NCBI GenBank assembly: GCA_039619475.1 | Contig: CM077115.1 | Location: forward strand, 447,071,292 to 447,135,291 | DNA length: 64,000 nucleotides | Direction of reading: 5' to 3' | DNA from: Icerya purchasi | Taxonomy: Eukaryota > Arthropoda > Insecta > Hemiptera > Monophlebidae | Shown: positions 1-10,864 of the stretch, in pieces | Numbering within the stretch: the stretch's first letter is position 1 | How the letters are laid out: each line of letters starts with the position of its first letter | Position numbers and translations under genes: made by a program | Notes under the pieces: generated by a model | Database searches by the model: none | Told to the model about the DNA's origin: nothing | Seen by the model: the letters and a program-made list of their open reading frames with translations, nothing else

Positions 1-200
1 CACTGTACACCACTTCCTTATAAGCTTCCCACAATATAATTCCGAAAGAGCACTTCTCGACCAACCATTTACACTCCAAATTATTCTTTCCGACTCTCTC
101 AAAGCTTCCCACAACCTGACAACCTTTCTTAAATTAATCCACCTATACTCTCTGATTTAAGCTCTCCCACATTCCGATCGTGCCTCTGGCCTAGATGCAG
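1..200 (+). other. Unassigned pyrimidine-rich stretch, possibly the 3' tail of a LINE
   Basis: The first 200 bases are richer in C and T than the surrounding DNA and resemble the C/T-rich coding style of the RNase H-bearing LINE at 23.1-24.2 kb, but no open frame or domain motif can be seen. Nothing else is recognisable up to the piggyBac-like element at 517. This is a weak composition-based suggestion. Confidence 0.2.
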
Positions 201-516
201 TACACGGTACGTAAATCAACAAAGCAACAAAGCAAGAATAAGTTGATTTTTAACCTTCCATTAACGTACTGTTAATGATTTCAAAAAAAAAAACAAGCAT
301 TGAACTGAGTAAGGTGGGAAATAGATGAGTTATTTAAAGACTTTTTGTTTTTGTTTTTTGTAATTTAATTAATGTAGAATTTTACCGGAAATGTCCGATT
401 TTAGGTAAATTATTATACGCGCGTATCTGCGCCCATCTATTGATTAAAACGGTTTGTCGAAATTATTATAAAGGTTTATTATTGTTACATTGCGCCAGAA
501 AAACGACCATTATTAA

Positions 517-1502
517 CCTTTGTCAGACCGCATAATTTTGCAACGCTAACAGGCGGCATAGGTGTACAATTATACCTTTCTAGGTTTTCTTTAAAACTTC
601 TCACAATAGAGGTATTATTTATTGGTTGTAGTTTAATTTAATGATTAATGGCGAAATTCCTCGAATATAATAATGGCGAAAGTGATAATATTCGGTACCA
701 TCCTCAGGTAATTATAGGGCTAATAAACAGGTAAGGGACAATTTTATTTATAATACGATTCATGTGCATTGGCTTAGCATCCTATATTATGTACCGCGAA
801 CTCGGCCCATTACTGAAGGGATCAACGTAGGAAATTTTTGAAGGATCTTGCTAAAGACGTACGCTTTCAATTCAAGATCGCAATACAAACCGCATGCTGA
901 TGAGATGGCAATTTCTTCGGAGTGCTGTGGAAATGGTGCTTGGGCGAAGTATAGGTATAACAGCAGTTGCTCATGGCAGTCGTGGACCAACTCCGGTAGT
1001 CGGAAGTTGCTATGTTTGCCGTAATCAAAAGAAAAAACAGCGTAAGACAAGACAAAAGTGTATAATATGTATCAATCCTATGTGTGGCGAACAACATTCT
1101 GTATCTGAAATAAGATGTATTTATTGAAAATGTACAATAAAATTCATTTTTTTATTGATAACCATTTTTTTAATATTATAATTGATTGTATATAATATAC
1201 ATAAAACAGAATACCATTTGAAAAAAAAAAAAATATGTTGCTTTTTTATATCATTTACATATAAAAAATATACAAGGTGTACAATTGCGTACCTATGCCG
1301 ACGTTTACGGGGATCAAAACAATTTAAGTCTACATTTTAGAAAAGGGTTAACACTTTTTTTTTTTTTAGATTTGGCGTACATAATCTAACGGATAAATGT
1401 AGAGATGTCACAAAAGTTCAGATTTCTAAGTCTTATAAAAAAAAAGTTATGGCAATTTAAAAACTCAAAAGTTACAATTGTACCTGTGCGGCCCGACGAA
1501 GG
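517..1502 (+). mobile_element. Deleted piggyBac-like transposon with TTAA target duplications
   Basis: The element is bounded by TTAA at 513-516 and 1503-1506, the piggyBac target-site duplication. The inner ends are inverted copies that start CCTTTGTCAGACCGC on the left and read CCTTCGTCGGGCCGC on the complement of the right end (13 of 15 positions). Both ends then continue with related gtacaattg-type subterminal sequence. Only about 1 kb lies between the ends, against 2.3 kb or more for complete piggyBacs, so most of the transposase is gone. The C-terminal cysteine-rich part survives at 894-1127. I infer an internally deleted, non-autonomous copy. Confidence 0.8.
894..1127 (+). pseudogene. 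piggyBac transposase C-terminal cysteine-rich domain remnant
   Basis: The translated frame ends with a cluster CYVC - KKKQRKTRQKC - C - CGEQH - C. This matches the spacing of the C-terminal zinc-binding cysteine-rich domain of piggyBac transposases, which binds the transposon ends. The stop codon at 1125-1127 follows directly. No catalytic DDD core can be seen upstream inside the TTAA-bounded element, so the protein is not functional. The upstream part of this frame may be out of phase with the original gene. Confidence 0.6.
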
Positions 1503-2079
1503 TTAATATAGAGAAGAAAATTATAAAAGTATCGAACAGTGTGTCGGAATAACGACATATATAACATGTGTAAATAGAACGATTTAAAATAACCAATAAG
1601 ATAAAATAACCACACAGTGTTGCCAATCTACAACAGTTTGTCAGTAACGCCAAAGGCCATGACGGAAGCGATTGATTGCACAGGAAAACACTGTATCACA
1701 TTAGATCCAAGTGAATGTTACTACTAAAGTTTTGTGTTGAAGTGTTCGGGCGATAATTGTTAACAAAGGTAGTGTTTCGTTATTATTCGTTGACTGTAAA
1801 ATGTTTTGTTGATTTCAAAAACAGTTCTGTTGTGTGAAACACGAAATGGTAGCGATTCCCTGTCCGCTAGTACCGGACGCACAAAGTTGTCCCTTAACAG
1901 CGGAGAGTGAACAAGTTGTTTTTTCTTGTAAGTATTTATACTTATTATAATAATTGTTGTACGTCGTTTTAAAGGATAGAAGAGCGAAGATAAATCGAAA
2001 CGGAAGAGACGAAAAAGTACGGAAAATAGGACCAATAAAGTTTACAAACTGCGATAGATAAGGTTGTGTCCAATGAGTT

Positions 2080-3170
2080 TGAGAGACGCTTTATCGCGCT
2101 ACAACATCCTCAAAAAGTACTTAACACCATCAGATATAGACATTAAACCGTGGAGAAGTGACTTTGCAACCAAAGGTCGGTAAATTCACCAATCACCCGA
2201 GTACGAACAAATTTTAGTAAACCGCGTGTAGATGTCTTCCGTTGATGAAAAAAAAATTCCTGAAGTTAGCTTTCGACTTGGCTGAAACTATGAAGAGATC
2301 CCTTATAGTTTTAACAAAGAGAAAGATACTGCTGGGAAGCATTTTTACTACGATTTTATGCAGAGACATGCTGACATTTTGCTGAGAGCACCAGATTGTC
2401 GAATAGCATGATGTGGGCCGTAGGGTTTAACAAACCACAAGTGAATCACTTTTACAACAACCTTGAAAAACTGAAGACGCAGTTCCACCCTTCAACATTT
2501 ATAATAGTGATGAAACCGAAGTCAGCTAAGTGCGCAAACGTCAAAAAGTTCTTGCTCCGAAAGCTGTTCGTCAAGTAGGAATGCTCACTTCTGCCGAGAA
2601 CAGCAAAAATATAACAGTTTTGTTTCATATGAGTGCTAACGATCATTTCATACCGTCATTTGTTTGTCTTTCCGAGACGCATAATCGACTTGTGATTAAT
2701 GCTCCAAACAAAATCGTAGGCTGGATAAACAGTGATATTTTTCTACAATGGTTGCAGCTATTCGTGAAACACTGACATCCAACAAAAGAGAGCCCTATGC
2801 TGTTTCTACTACTGGATGGTCATTGTAGCCACAATATACACTGGTCGTTATCAATTTTTGCCGAGAAAACAACATTCATTTGATAAGCTCAGCACCAGAC
2901 ATGACCCACAAACTCCAACCGCTGGACAGAACATTCATGAAGCCACTTAAAGATGTCTACAACCAACGTTGTGACATGTGGATGAAAGCAAATGCTGCAT
3001 CTCGGATAACCGACTACGACATTGCTGGTCTGCTCAATGAAAGGTTCACAAAAGTAGCTCGACCGAATATTGCAGTTTCTGGGTTTAAATGCACAGGAGA
3101 ATTCATCCATTCGGTAAACATTTATTTTCTGATCTGGACTACGACCTGCGATGCAGAACTGTTAAACAAT
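2080..3170 (+). pseudogene. pogo/Fot-type DDE transposase pseudogene, 5' part
   Basis: Reading across at least three frameshifts gives the order seen in pogo-type (DDE_1) transposases of insects. A block around 2270-2440 carries AGKHFYYDFMQRH and GFNKPQVNHFYNNL. Next comes the first catalytic aspartate in YNSDETEVS (2500-2522), then VGMLTSAENSKNITV (from 2573) and the second aspartate in LLLDGHCSHN (2800-2830). The HKLQPLDRTF motif supplies the third acidic residue (2908-2937), followed by a tail with SGFKCTGEF near 3075. The frames are broken by stops and indels. The coding sequence is interrupted at about 3170 by a LINE fragment and resumes after 4134, so this is a dead, nested copy. Confidence 0.75.
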
Positions 3171-3171
3171 T

Positions 3172-4133
3172 TTGTCTGAGAAGAATCCACAGACTCCGCT
3201 AAAGGAGCAAGTTTTCAAAGCGATTTCGAACTCGAAATGTGGAATTAAGATTAATGGGAGAATCATCAATAATATTCGATATGCTGACGATGTTGTCATT
3301 TTAACGGATGATCTGCACGAGCTCGAGTACTTGATTAAAAAACTTAACTCAGTTAGGAAGACATATAATCTACACATTAATGTGAAAAAGACAAAGTGGA
3401 CGGTAGTTGGCAAGCAAAAAAAAACTGGCCAGGTTTCAATCACAATTAACAGTGAAATGATGGCGAGAGCAGATAAATTAAATATCTCGCCTGTACCGTA
3501 ACAGAAACGTTAGATCTGGATATTGACGTTAAAATCAGATGCGGTCAAACGCGAACAGTAATTAACAACATGAAGAACCTACTACGTGATAGTGAACCTA
3601 AGACAATGTCTGGTCCACCGGTGTTAAATCTACCCGGTCTTTTTATATGGTATAGCAGCAGCCGCACTCAATAAATGACAAGTTGAGCGGTACGAAGCAA
3701 CAGAAATGTGGCTGCATAGAAGAATACTCAAGATCCTGTGGACCACTAAAACATCAAACCAGAAAGTCTTAGAAATGGCGAAGTCAAAAAGAATGTTGAA
3801 AGAATGGATAATAAAGAAGAAAATAGAGTATTTTGGACACATTCTAAGAGGATAGCGGTACGAAATTTTTCAGCTTATAATTCAAGGGAAAATTAATTGA
3901 AAAAGTGCAGGAAAGCGTCGGACAGTTTGGATAAAAAATATAAAGAAGTGGACTAATACCACCTCAGTCCAGAAACATATGCAATGTGCAAGAAAAAGGC
4001 TGCAGTAACTGCAATTGTGATCGCCTACGCCCTTATAGGGTATGACACGTAAAGAAAAAGACCAGATAAGCGTACAACAGCTGGGAAAAGAAAATGTGTG
4101 AAAGAAGTGAAATTCTATCATCATCATCATCAT
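3172..4133 (+). mobile_element. LINE (non-LTR retrotransposon) 3' fragment inserted into the pogo gene
   Basis: An open frame at 3172-3501 carries the reverse transcriptase palm box IRYADDVVIL with the downstream LNIN-type VKKTK motif. Further frames, broken by stops, show the typical 3' part of this LINE family: EMWLHRRILKI (about 3700), KKKIEYFGHILRG (about 3820) and LIIQGKI (about 3880). The copy ends in a short (ATC)n run at about 4116-4133, a usual LINE-type 3' tail. The 5' end is missing, as with 5'-truncated retrotransposition. Sequence of the interrupted pogo gene resumes immediately after the tail. Confidence 0.75.
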
Positions 4134-4455
4134 ACAGAATTGCTGTTGAAGAAAAAGAGAATAAAAAGACCGTTAAGGAGAAAAAGAGAAGAATGGAAGC
4201 TAAGTTCAAAACAGCGACAGAAGAGAAAAGAAAACTAAAGGCATGAAGGCTAAAGGAAAAAGTGGAAATAAAATTAAGGAAAAAGGAACCATTAATTCAA
4301 ATATTAGGAAGAACTACTTGCGTAGTGTTCCTAGAAGAGCACGATGAAAACTGGATATAGTGTTTTAGCTCCAATGGGTAAGCTGACGGAGCATGAGCAG
4401 GCATTTTTGAATGTGCAGATGTCTACATATACCATCAGTACAAGATGTTTTGAAA
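4134..4455 (+). pseudogene. pogo-type transposase pseudogene, 3' part with zinc-finger-like tail
   Basis: Immediately after the LINE tail comes a lysine/glutamate-rich coiled stretch (EEKENKKTVKEKKRR, then EEKRKLKA). A degraded cysteine motif follows, reading VVFLEEHDENWI and then AGIFECADVYI. Insect pogo/Fot-like proteins commonly end this way, with a basic coil followed by a PHD/RING-like CVVCLEEFDEDW finger. I infer it is the far end of the pseudogene at 2080-3170. Stops and cysteine losses show it is not functional. Confidence 0.6.
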
Positions 4456-4917
4456 ATATCCGGTAATTGGCATTCGAAATTAAATCTGTTCGGTACTAGG
4501 TGTCACTTATAGTGATAGTATTTTTCTTCACCAAAGTTTGATTTAGGTTTATTTATATGTTTATGCAGAAGTTGCGATTTTGTTAATTTATTTGAATTTT
4601 AAACTTTGTTGACTTAATTAATCCATAAATAAAATTACATTTCTCCGAGTAGTTTTTATTTAATTTTCTGAAAACCTTAGAGATGTCCGCCACTGGGGGA
4701 CTTCCCCTATTCAACACTTTATTTTTAATGCTCTTCTTTGTTGTTTTTTTGGGTTTTTTTCATTGTATCGGTAAAATCGTAACAGTATTTGTGACCTCAA
4801 TTATATGTTAATTATATATTATCAATCTAGAAATATATTATACTAACCTAGAGACTAACCCATCTCTCCAATAAGGGACAGGTCAATGATTTTAGTTGAT
4901 TATGTAGAAACCATTAT

Positions 4918-5090
4918 GGCAACCGATACAATTAAGTACGACCCATGAAATTTTGCCAAAATCTATTAGAGAAGATTCAAAAATTCTGTTGACTACAGGG
5001 TAATTATCTCGACATGTGATATATAATACAGCAAAAAAACAAGGTAACACAATTAAAAATATGGTCCATGAAACTCAATACAATAGCTGT
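4918..5090. repeat. Two of three related ~40-bp direct repeats flanking a TIR element
   Basis: Related segments at about 4918-4958 and 5043-5085 (ggcaaccgatacaattaag, ggtaacacaattaaaaat) recur in the same orientation at about 5865-5907, just beyond the long-TIR element at 5091-5836. They are diverged and are not target duplications of standard length. Confidence 0.4.
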
Positions 5091-5836
5091 CCCACGAGAA
5101 GTGAGAGCAACTCTGGTGTGAGTAGGCAACCACTCACAGAGCGTTCACTCCGGGCACATCTTAAAGCCCATTTAATTAGCTATCGAATGTAACAAATCGG
5201 AAGTCCCCCCCCGCTCAGAACACCGATTTGAAAAAAAAGTGTTTCGTCGACCCCTACCGTTTGTTTTTTCAAGCGGGGCGGGCGGGCGGGTTGAAAACGC
5301 ATCGTAACAGGTCTCTTGAAGAAGGCCATTCCATCAGCTGTCGAATGCGACAAACTGGAGGTTTCTACGAGCATTAGTGTACATCATATTTTATAGTGAA
5401 AAGAGTGATAATTGTGAAAACCGCGCGCAGTTTTGTGTTGTCCAGATGGATAAGAAAGATATGGAACAAGAACAGCGGTATATGATTCGTTATTATTGTC
5501 GGTTGCAAAAAACGGCTAAAGAGACGTTCGATTTATTAAAAGAAGAAGCGTATCCTGATGATATTCGACTACTCGGTAATTCCGAAATATTTCGATGGCA
5601 TGGTTTTCGAAGAATACAGTTCGTTCCAAAATGTTGTAATTTTTTTGTCTAAAAAAACAGTAGGGATCGACGAAACACTTTTTTTCCAAATCGATGCTGC
5701 GGGCGAACGGGGGGAGGTAGGAACTTTCAATTTTTTGCATTCGATAGTTAATTAAATGGGCTTTAAGATGCGCCTGAAGCGAACGCGCTGTGAGTGGTTG
5801 CCTAATCACACCAGAATTCCCCCCACTTCCCATGGG
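5091..5836. mobile_element. Non-autonomous long-TIR mariner derivative
   Basis: Inverted arms of about 185 bp (5091-5276 and 5651-5836) pair along most of their length. Shared blocks include CTCTGGTGTGA / TTCTGGTGTGA, AGGCAACCACTCACAG, ATCTTAAAGCCCATTTAATT and AAGTGTTTCGTCGA. The inner 375 bp hold a short mariner-type N-terminal coding remnant. The layout fits an internally deleted mariner with unusually long inverted ends. The outermost boundary and a TA duplication could not be fixed by eye. Confidence 0.65.
5446..5652 (+). pseudogene. Mariner transposase N-terminal helix-turn-helix remnant
   Basis: A 68-codon frame starts MDKKDMEQEQRYMIRYYC and continues KTAKETFDLLKE, then SEIFRWHGFRR. 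This resembles the first HTH of mariner transposases (KTATETFQMLKQ..., SRTQVFRWHKRF). The frame then runs into the right inverted arm and stops, so the catalytic domain is absent. It lies between the two long inverted arms, as expected for a deletion derivative. Confidence 0.5.
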
Positions 5837-6202
5837 TCGGGCATTGCATAACATTTCTAATACGGCGACCAATACAGTCAAGTATGACCTATAAACTCAA
5901 ATCCAATAGTATCAGGAGGATACAATACACGTTTAGATAAACGTATCATGCATGAACCAAAACTACTTATGTTATGTTATTGGGAAAGCTTCGCGGCACC
6001 ATTTCTAACGTTTTAATCTCCGCTTAGGGTAACCCGGCAGTGTTCTTCTTCTGAGAGTGGTTTTTAGAAAATTCGGAATTTTCGGGAATCCAATAGATGA
6101 AATATCCGACTAACCATTAAGAGGACGCGCAGTTTATTCCTGACTTTAATGCTTTATATCCTTCAAATTATTTTGCAAAAAAAAAATATATATATATATA
6201 TA

Positions 6203-7520
6203 CACCCTGTCAAGAAAGTATCGGGAATTGTTAAATAAAACGAACAATTTTTAATTTTCATCCAAATTTATTTTGTCACCTTCAAAATAACATCCATTCG
6301 AAGCGATGCACATATGCCAACGCTTTTTCCACTCGGCAAAGCACTTCTGATAGGCGGTTTCCGGGATGGCCTTTAGCTCTCGCGTCGCATTCGTCTTGAT
6401 GTCATCAATCGATTCGAAGCGCATTCCCCGTAGCGGAAATTTGAGTTTTGAGAATAGGAAGAAGTCGCAGGGTGCTAAATCTGGTGAATACGGCGGTTGT
6501 TCGATGATATTTACCGAGTGTTTGGCCAAAAACTCATTCACAATTATGGCTTTGTGAGACGGCGCATTATCGTGATGGAGAATCCAAGAATTGTCGACCC
6601 ACAAATCGTTACGTTTACGACGGATAGCCTCTCTCAAACGTCTCAAAACACTTAAGTAAAACTCTTTGGTGACTGTCTGTCCGGCTGGCACATATTCATA
6701 GTGTACCACGCCTCGAATATCGAAGAAAACAATCAACATGATCTTCACTTTCGATCGGCTTTGGCGAGGTTTTTTCGGCTTTGGCGCGCCAATTGGCCGC
6801 CATTCGGACGATTGCTGGTTCGTAAGCGTGTCGTACTCGTACACCCATGTCTCGTCACCAGTAATTATCTTTTCCAAGAAGGTAGGATCCAAATTGGCTC
6901 GATCCAGCATGTCTGCAGCTACCTGTTCTCGGTACTTTTTTTGAAAGAAATTCAGGTCTTTCGGAACAAGCCGAGCCGCAACGCGTTGCATACCCAATTT
7001 TTCGTGCACAATCGTACGTACGCTCTCGTGTGACATGCCCAATCCATAAGCCATCTCTCTCAAGCTCACATGACAATTTTCAGCAACGATTTCCTTGATT
7101 TTATCGACGTTATCATCGGTCACACTCGTTGAAGGCCGTCCAGAGCGAGGCATGTCTTCGACCGTCTCCTGACCATCCTTGAACGCTCTGTACCACTCGT
7201 AAACCCGCGTTTTTGATAAAGCAGATTCACCAAAAGCCTTCTGTAACATTTTCAGTGTATCGGCACAAGAAATTTCGTTCGAAACACAGAATTTAACACA
7301 AGTACGTTGTTCAATATTTTCACTCATTGTAAAACTTCGACAAAACACTTCAAGGTCGACTGATTTTAACAGCTGCTGTAAACACACTGGTTGACAGATC
7401 GCGCTAAAAATAGGCATCATAATACAAAACAGTTGTACCAACCTGGAAAAAAAAATTATCTGCCTAGCTATTACCCGGGAGATTTAAATTGACAATTCCC
7501 GATACTTTCTTGACAGGGTG
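6203..7520 (-). mobile_element. Complete mariner transposon (TA-flanked, perfect TIRs)
   Basis: The element begins caccctgtcaagaaagta at 6203 and ends with its inverse at 7520. The terminal inverted repeats are identical over 29 bp and flanked by TA at 6201-6202 and 7521-7522. It sits at the edge of a (TA)n run. Its length (1318 bp), the single uninterrupted transposase gene and the identical TIRs all fit a recently inserted, possibly still active mariner. Confidence 0.92.
6251..7327 (-). CDS. Mariner transposase, apparently intact
   Basis: The enzyme cuts and pastes the mariner element at TA sites. I place the start at the ATG of MSENIEQR (7327), giving 358 aa; an in-frame ATG 38 codons upstream (7441) would add residues with no counterpart in mariner proteins. 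The N-terminal half has two HTH units (TLKMLQKAFGESALSKTRVY, then SLREMAYGLGMS) joined through the basic GRPSTS linker. The DD34D catalytic triad is complete: TGDETWVYEYD, HHDNAPSH and YSPDLAPCDFF, with 34 residues between the second and third aspartates. The WVPHEL-type motif appears as RLVPKDL. The C-terminus ends NGCYFEGDK as in mariners. No stop or frameshift is present. Activity is inferred only. Confidence 0.9.
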   Translation of the reverse strand: MSENIEQRTCVKFCVSNEISCADTLKMLQKAFGESALSKTRVYEWYRAFKDGQETVEDMPRSGRPSTSVTDDNVDKIKEIVAENCHVSLREMAYGLGMSHESVRTIVHEKLGMQRVAARLVPKDLNFFQKKYREQVAADMLDRANLDPTFLEKIITGDETWVYEYDTLTNQQSSEWRPIGAPKPKKPRQSRSKVKIMLIVFFDIRGVVHYEYVPAGQTVTKEFYLSVLRRLREAIRRKRNDLWVDNSWILHHDNAPSHKAIIVNEFLAKHSVNIIEQPPYSPDLAPCDFFLFSKLKFPLRGMRFESIDDIKTNATRELKAIPETAYQKCFAEWKKRWHMCIASNGCYFEGDKINLDEN

Positions 7521-7616
7521 TATATCTGTATTGATTTATTTGTTGCGAAAATCAACTGTAACACAAATAAGTTCCACGTTCTGACTGAAGTGATCACATT
7601 AATATCAAATGAAGAT

Positions 7617-7771
7617 CCGCAAAACTTTTTATTATACATTTATATTACGAAAATTAAATGCATTCGTAGGAAACAGAAACCGGAGAGGTGATTTGGAAAA
7701 TTTTTCAGTTTCCTACAAGCACATTTAATTTTCGTAATATAAATGAATAATAAAAAGTTGCCGTTTTGCGG
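7617..7771. repeat. Long hairpin A with 33-bp central core
   Basis: The left arm (7617-7674) and right arm (7708-7771) are near-perfect inverted copies, with a 6-bp insertion (ggcaac) and a few mismatches. They enclose a 33-bp core at 7675-7707 beginning agaaaccggagaggtg. The right arm overlaps the left arm of hairpin B by 12 bp (7760-7771). No coding content is seen. Confidence 0.85.
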
Positions 7772-7914
7772 GAAAACGAACGGTTGGCAGCGGTTTCTTG
7801 TGATCGTTAAAAGGAAGTTAGAAACCGGAAAGGTGTTTTGGAAAATTTTTCAAACTTCTTTTTAACGATCACAAGAAACCGCTGCCAACCCCGTTCGTTT
7901 TCCCACAAAACGGC
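7760..7914. repeat. Long hairpin B with the same 33-bp core but different arms
   Basis: The left arm (7760-7819) and right arm (7853-7914) are inverted copies with two mismatches and a 2-bp indel. The enclosed core at 7820-7852, beginning agaaaccggaaaggtg, is the same 33-bp sequence as in hairpin A apart from two bases. The arm sequences of A and B are unrelated except where they overlap. Confidence 0.85.
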
Positions 7915-10864
7915 AAATATAAAGAAATTGATGATAGTGAAAGAAAAAGAAAAACGTACATTCGACGAAAACTGAATGAACAAATGTATTAAAACGACAA
8001 ATTAGACATTTTATAATCAAAGCGTTTATTCTAATCTATTAAAGTTGTTTACTTTTAGAGGAATTGAGAGGCTTATATCAAAGCCTCTTAATACTGTAAG
8101 TAGGATAAGACTCTACAAAATATTTCTAACCATAGCCTCAAGGCCTTTTTTTTTAACCTTCATATCGTAATATAATTTAATAAACCTCCCGCGATAATTT
8201 TTTTTTTTTAAATTATATAATTTAGTAAAAATGTTTTGTTTTTTAAACAGGTTTGGAGGTTACACAGAAAGATGGTTTTAATTAAAATATAAAATTATGT
8301 ACATTTCTCATTTTTATCTCTGAACTTTTTTTCTCTCTTTTTTAGACAAGTTGTAGATCTAGTTTTAAGTGAAACACTGTGAATTTTGGAGATTTCTCGA
8401 CTAAAAAACCAATAATCAAATAAACTCTAAAAAGCATATCCCATCTTTACATGTAATACTTTTTTTTGGTGTGTAATAGTAAAGCGTCACCTTATTAATA
8501 ATATTTTTATGTTACTTTTTAAATTTTAAACCCGCATAAATATATATTATTATAGAACACCAACAGAGTAATTACTATTACATTATCCAACAAATAATAA
8601 GTTATTATTTTTCTTCGCCCGATCTACATGTGCATACTTTCCCTTTAACCTCATTAATAACATACAAGTCGTCGTAACTTACTCCGTAAACACGCTGTTA
8701 AAAAAAATTCTTCCTAATTTTTCGGCTCTCTCTTTGCATCGATAAAAATTACATAGTTATTAATCGCAGTCGCCCAAAAAAATTAGGTTTAATAAATTTT
8801 AGGCTAATGCAAATTTTACGTACTTTTGTGAGTATGACGCATATGTACAATTTTATATAAGTATAATTATTACTTTTTTCCCCTTTCTTTTCATTGTTTC
8901 CTTTCCGGATGAATGAAGTTGGTAGTACAAAATTGTAAGTCATCTATTTCATTAGTTCTACACCAATATTCTGATTGATTTATATTTCTTGCGTCATTAT
9001 TTTATAAGTCTTAACAAATCTTATAGTATATATTGTAATAATCCGTAACAACGTCGCCTTCTTCTCGGTCCATTTTAATCGTTCGTCCGGACATAAATGT
9101 ATATCTTTGACATCACAGTGTCAATGTTCAATGTTTACTACAGTTAGCCATCGACTCTATGCAAATGTAATCGACATCGCATCGAATTTTGTTTTACGCT
9201 AAAATATATTTTTATGCATTGGTTAGTTTTTTTTTAAGTAAGGAACATAAGGTATATAGTTCGTCAACACGCCGTCAGTCACGTCTTGCGACTAATAACG
9301 CATGTCTTGTCGCTTTCAATGTAGCTTGCATGCGAAATCAATTTCAGTGTCGCACAGTAAGGCAATAGCTGTTAATCATTATTTTTATGGTCTAATTGTT
9401 AGTTGTTGTTTTTTAAAAAAAAAAAAAAAAAAAAGTAATAATGGAGTGTGTTATCTTATTAATATCTGCTATATTATTTTTTAAATTTTGTATGTCGAGA
9501 ACCGTTATCAACTTATCGATACATCGATATCAGTGCAAGAAGACATGGAACTATTTTCGACGTAGTTAATTAGCGAGTTATTAAGTTTTAATTAATATTC
9601 AAATAAAGTAATTTTAATCGTTATATTGTAAATTCGTTGTAATCGAACGAATAAATTTATTGTAGCTAACTCTACAATAGTTATATTAGTTACAAAAAAT
9701 GAAAAAAGTACGTAAATAATAACAACAACAATAACGGCAATAATAACAAGAGGAAGACGCAGAAAAATTTACTACCACATTCCATACTTCTTTTTTACAT
9801 ATTTAATAACTGTTTTACATTCACGTTTATAAGCTACATAGCCCGTAAATAGTATTCTCGCTTCTGCTTTTAATACGAATAGCGTATGGGGTTTTGAAGG
9901 ATATGTTTTGAGTACATCGATAAAAGGCTGATGCTTAATAAGTGTACGCAGTTAATATTCTTTCTAATTTCGCTAAACGAATAAATTTTTCATCGTTGCG
10001 TATTATTTTATAAACGTTCGAAATATTCCTTTTTCCGCAACCATAAAAGGCGTTTGTTTTTAAAACAACTTCATCTTCGCCAGTTTAAAAAATGAATCTG
10101 TTTCATTTAAATCAAATGATGACCTTACAATCTAGTGAGTATAATTTAAAGGTAAAACTGGATTCTATAATTTTAGTCCAACTAGGGGCAAATTAAAGTT
10201 CAAAATTTATTTTAAATAAGTCGATATATAATTAGGAGATTAACTTTTGAGTTTTAATCGATTTCAGTAGTATTTTTGTAAAATAAATTACACAATAACG
10301 CCAGCAGCGTACGCATCAATTAGATTTGATCTTTTTTAATACAAATGCTGTTGTATCGGAAATTACAGAAAACATGAGTATTTCCCCTGACGGTAACGAT
10401 GAAATTTACGAAAAATCGACGCAGCCAACTATTAAAATACCGAATCATTTAAAATCAGACACGTAGTTTCAAAATTATAATGGTATACAGTAGTTGAGAT
10501 TTATTTTAAATTTCTATTTCAAAGTAACGATTACCGCATGATTGTACACTTTTTCGAAGGAAGCACCGTTTCTGTTAATAATTTCCATAATGTTTCAACC
10601 TGCCGGAAAGATAAAAAATAAAATAAAATAAATAATTAAGCAACATTAATCAAAACAGAAATATCGCTATTATCGTTCGTATTTTATTAATTTAATGCGC
10701 ATATCTCAAAAATCGACTATTTTTTATGATTATTATACGCATTCGGGACTCAATCGTTTTCTTGTTTTTCCCCTTTTTTATTTTGCAATAAGCAACATAC
10801 ATTTCGACCAAATAGGAATTTTCTTACCGTACAATTTTTCACGTATATATATGTTAATCTACAC
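7915..10864. other. AT-rich stretch without recognisable genes
   Basis: There are only short random frames, homopolymer runs (a 19-base A run near 9416) and AT-rich DNA. I see no protein motif, TIR pair or structured RNA here. Confidence 0.5.

Noticed and set aside
6366..7033. Plus-strand ORFs across the mariner
   Set aside because: They are shadows of the minus-strand transposase, which has the full motif set.
7328..7441. Upstream in-frame ATG that would extend the mariner transposase to 396 aa
   Set aside because: The extra 38 residues have no counterpart in mariners, and MSENIEQR gives the usual start and length.
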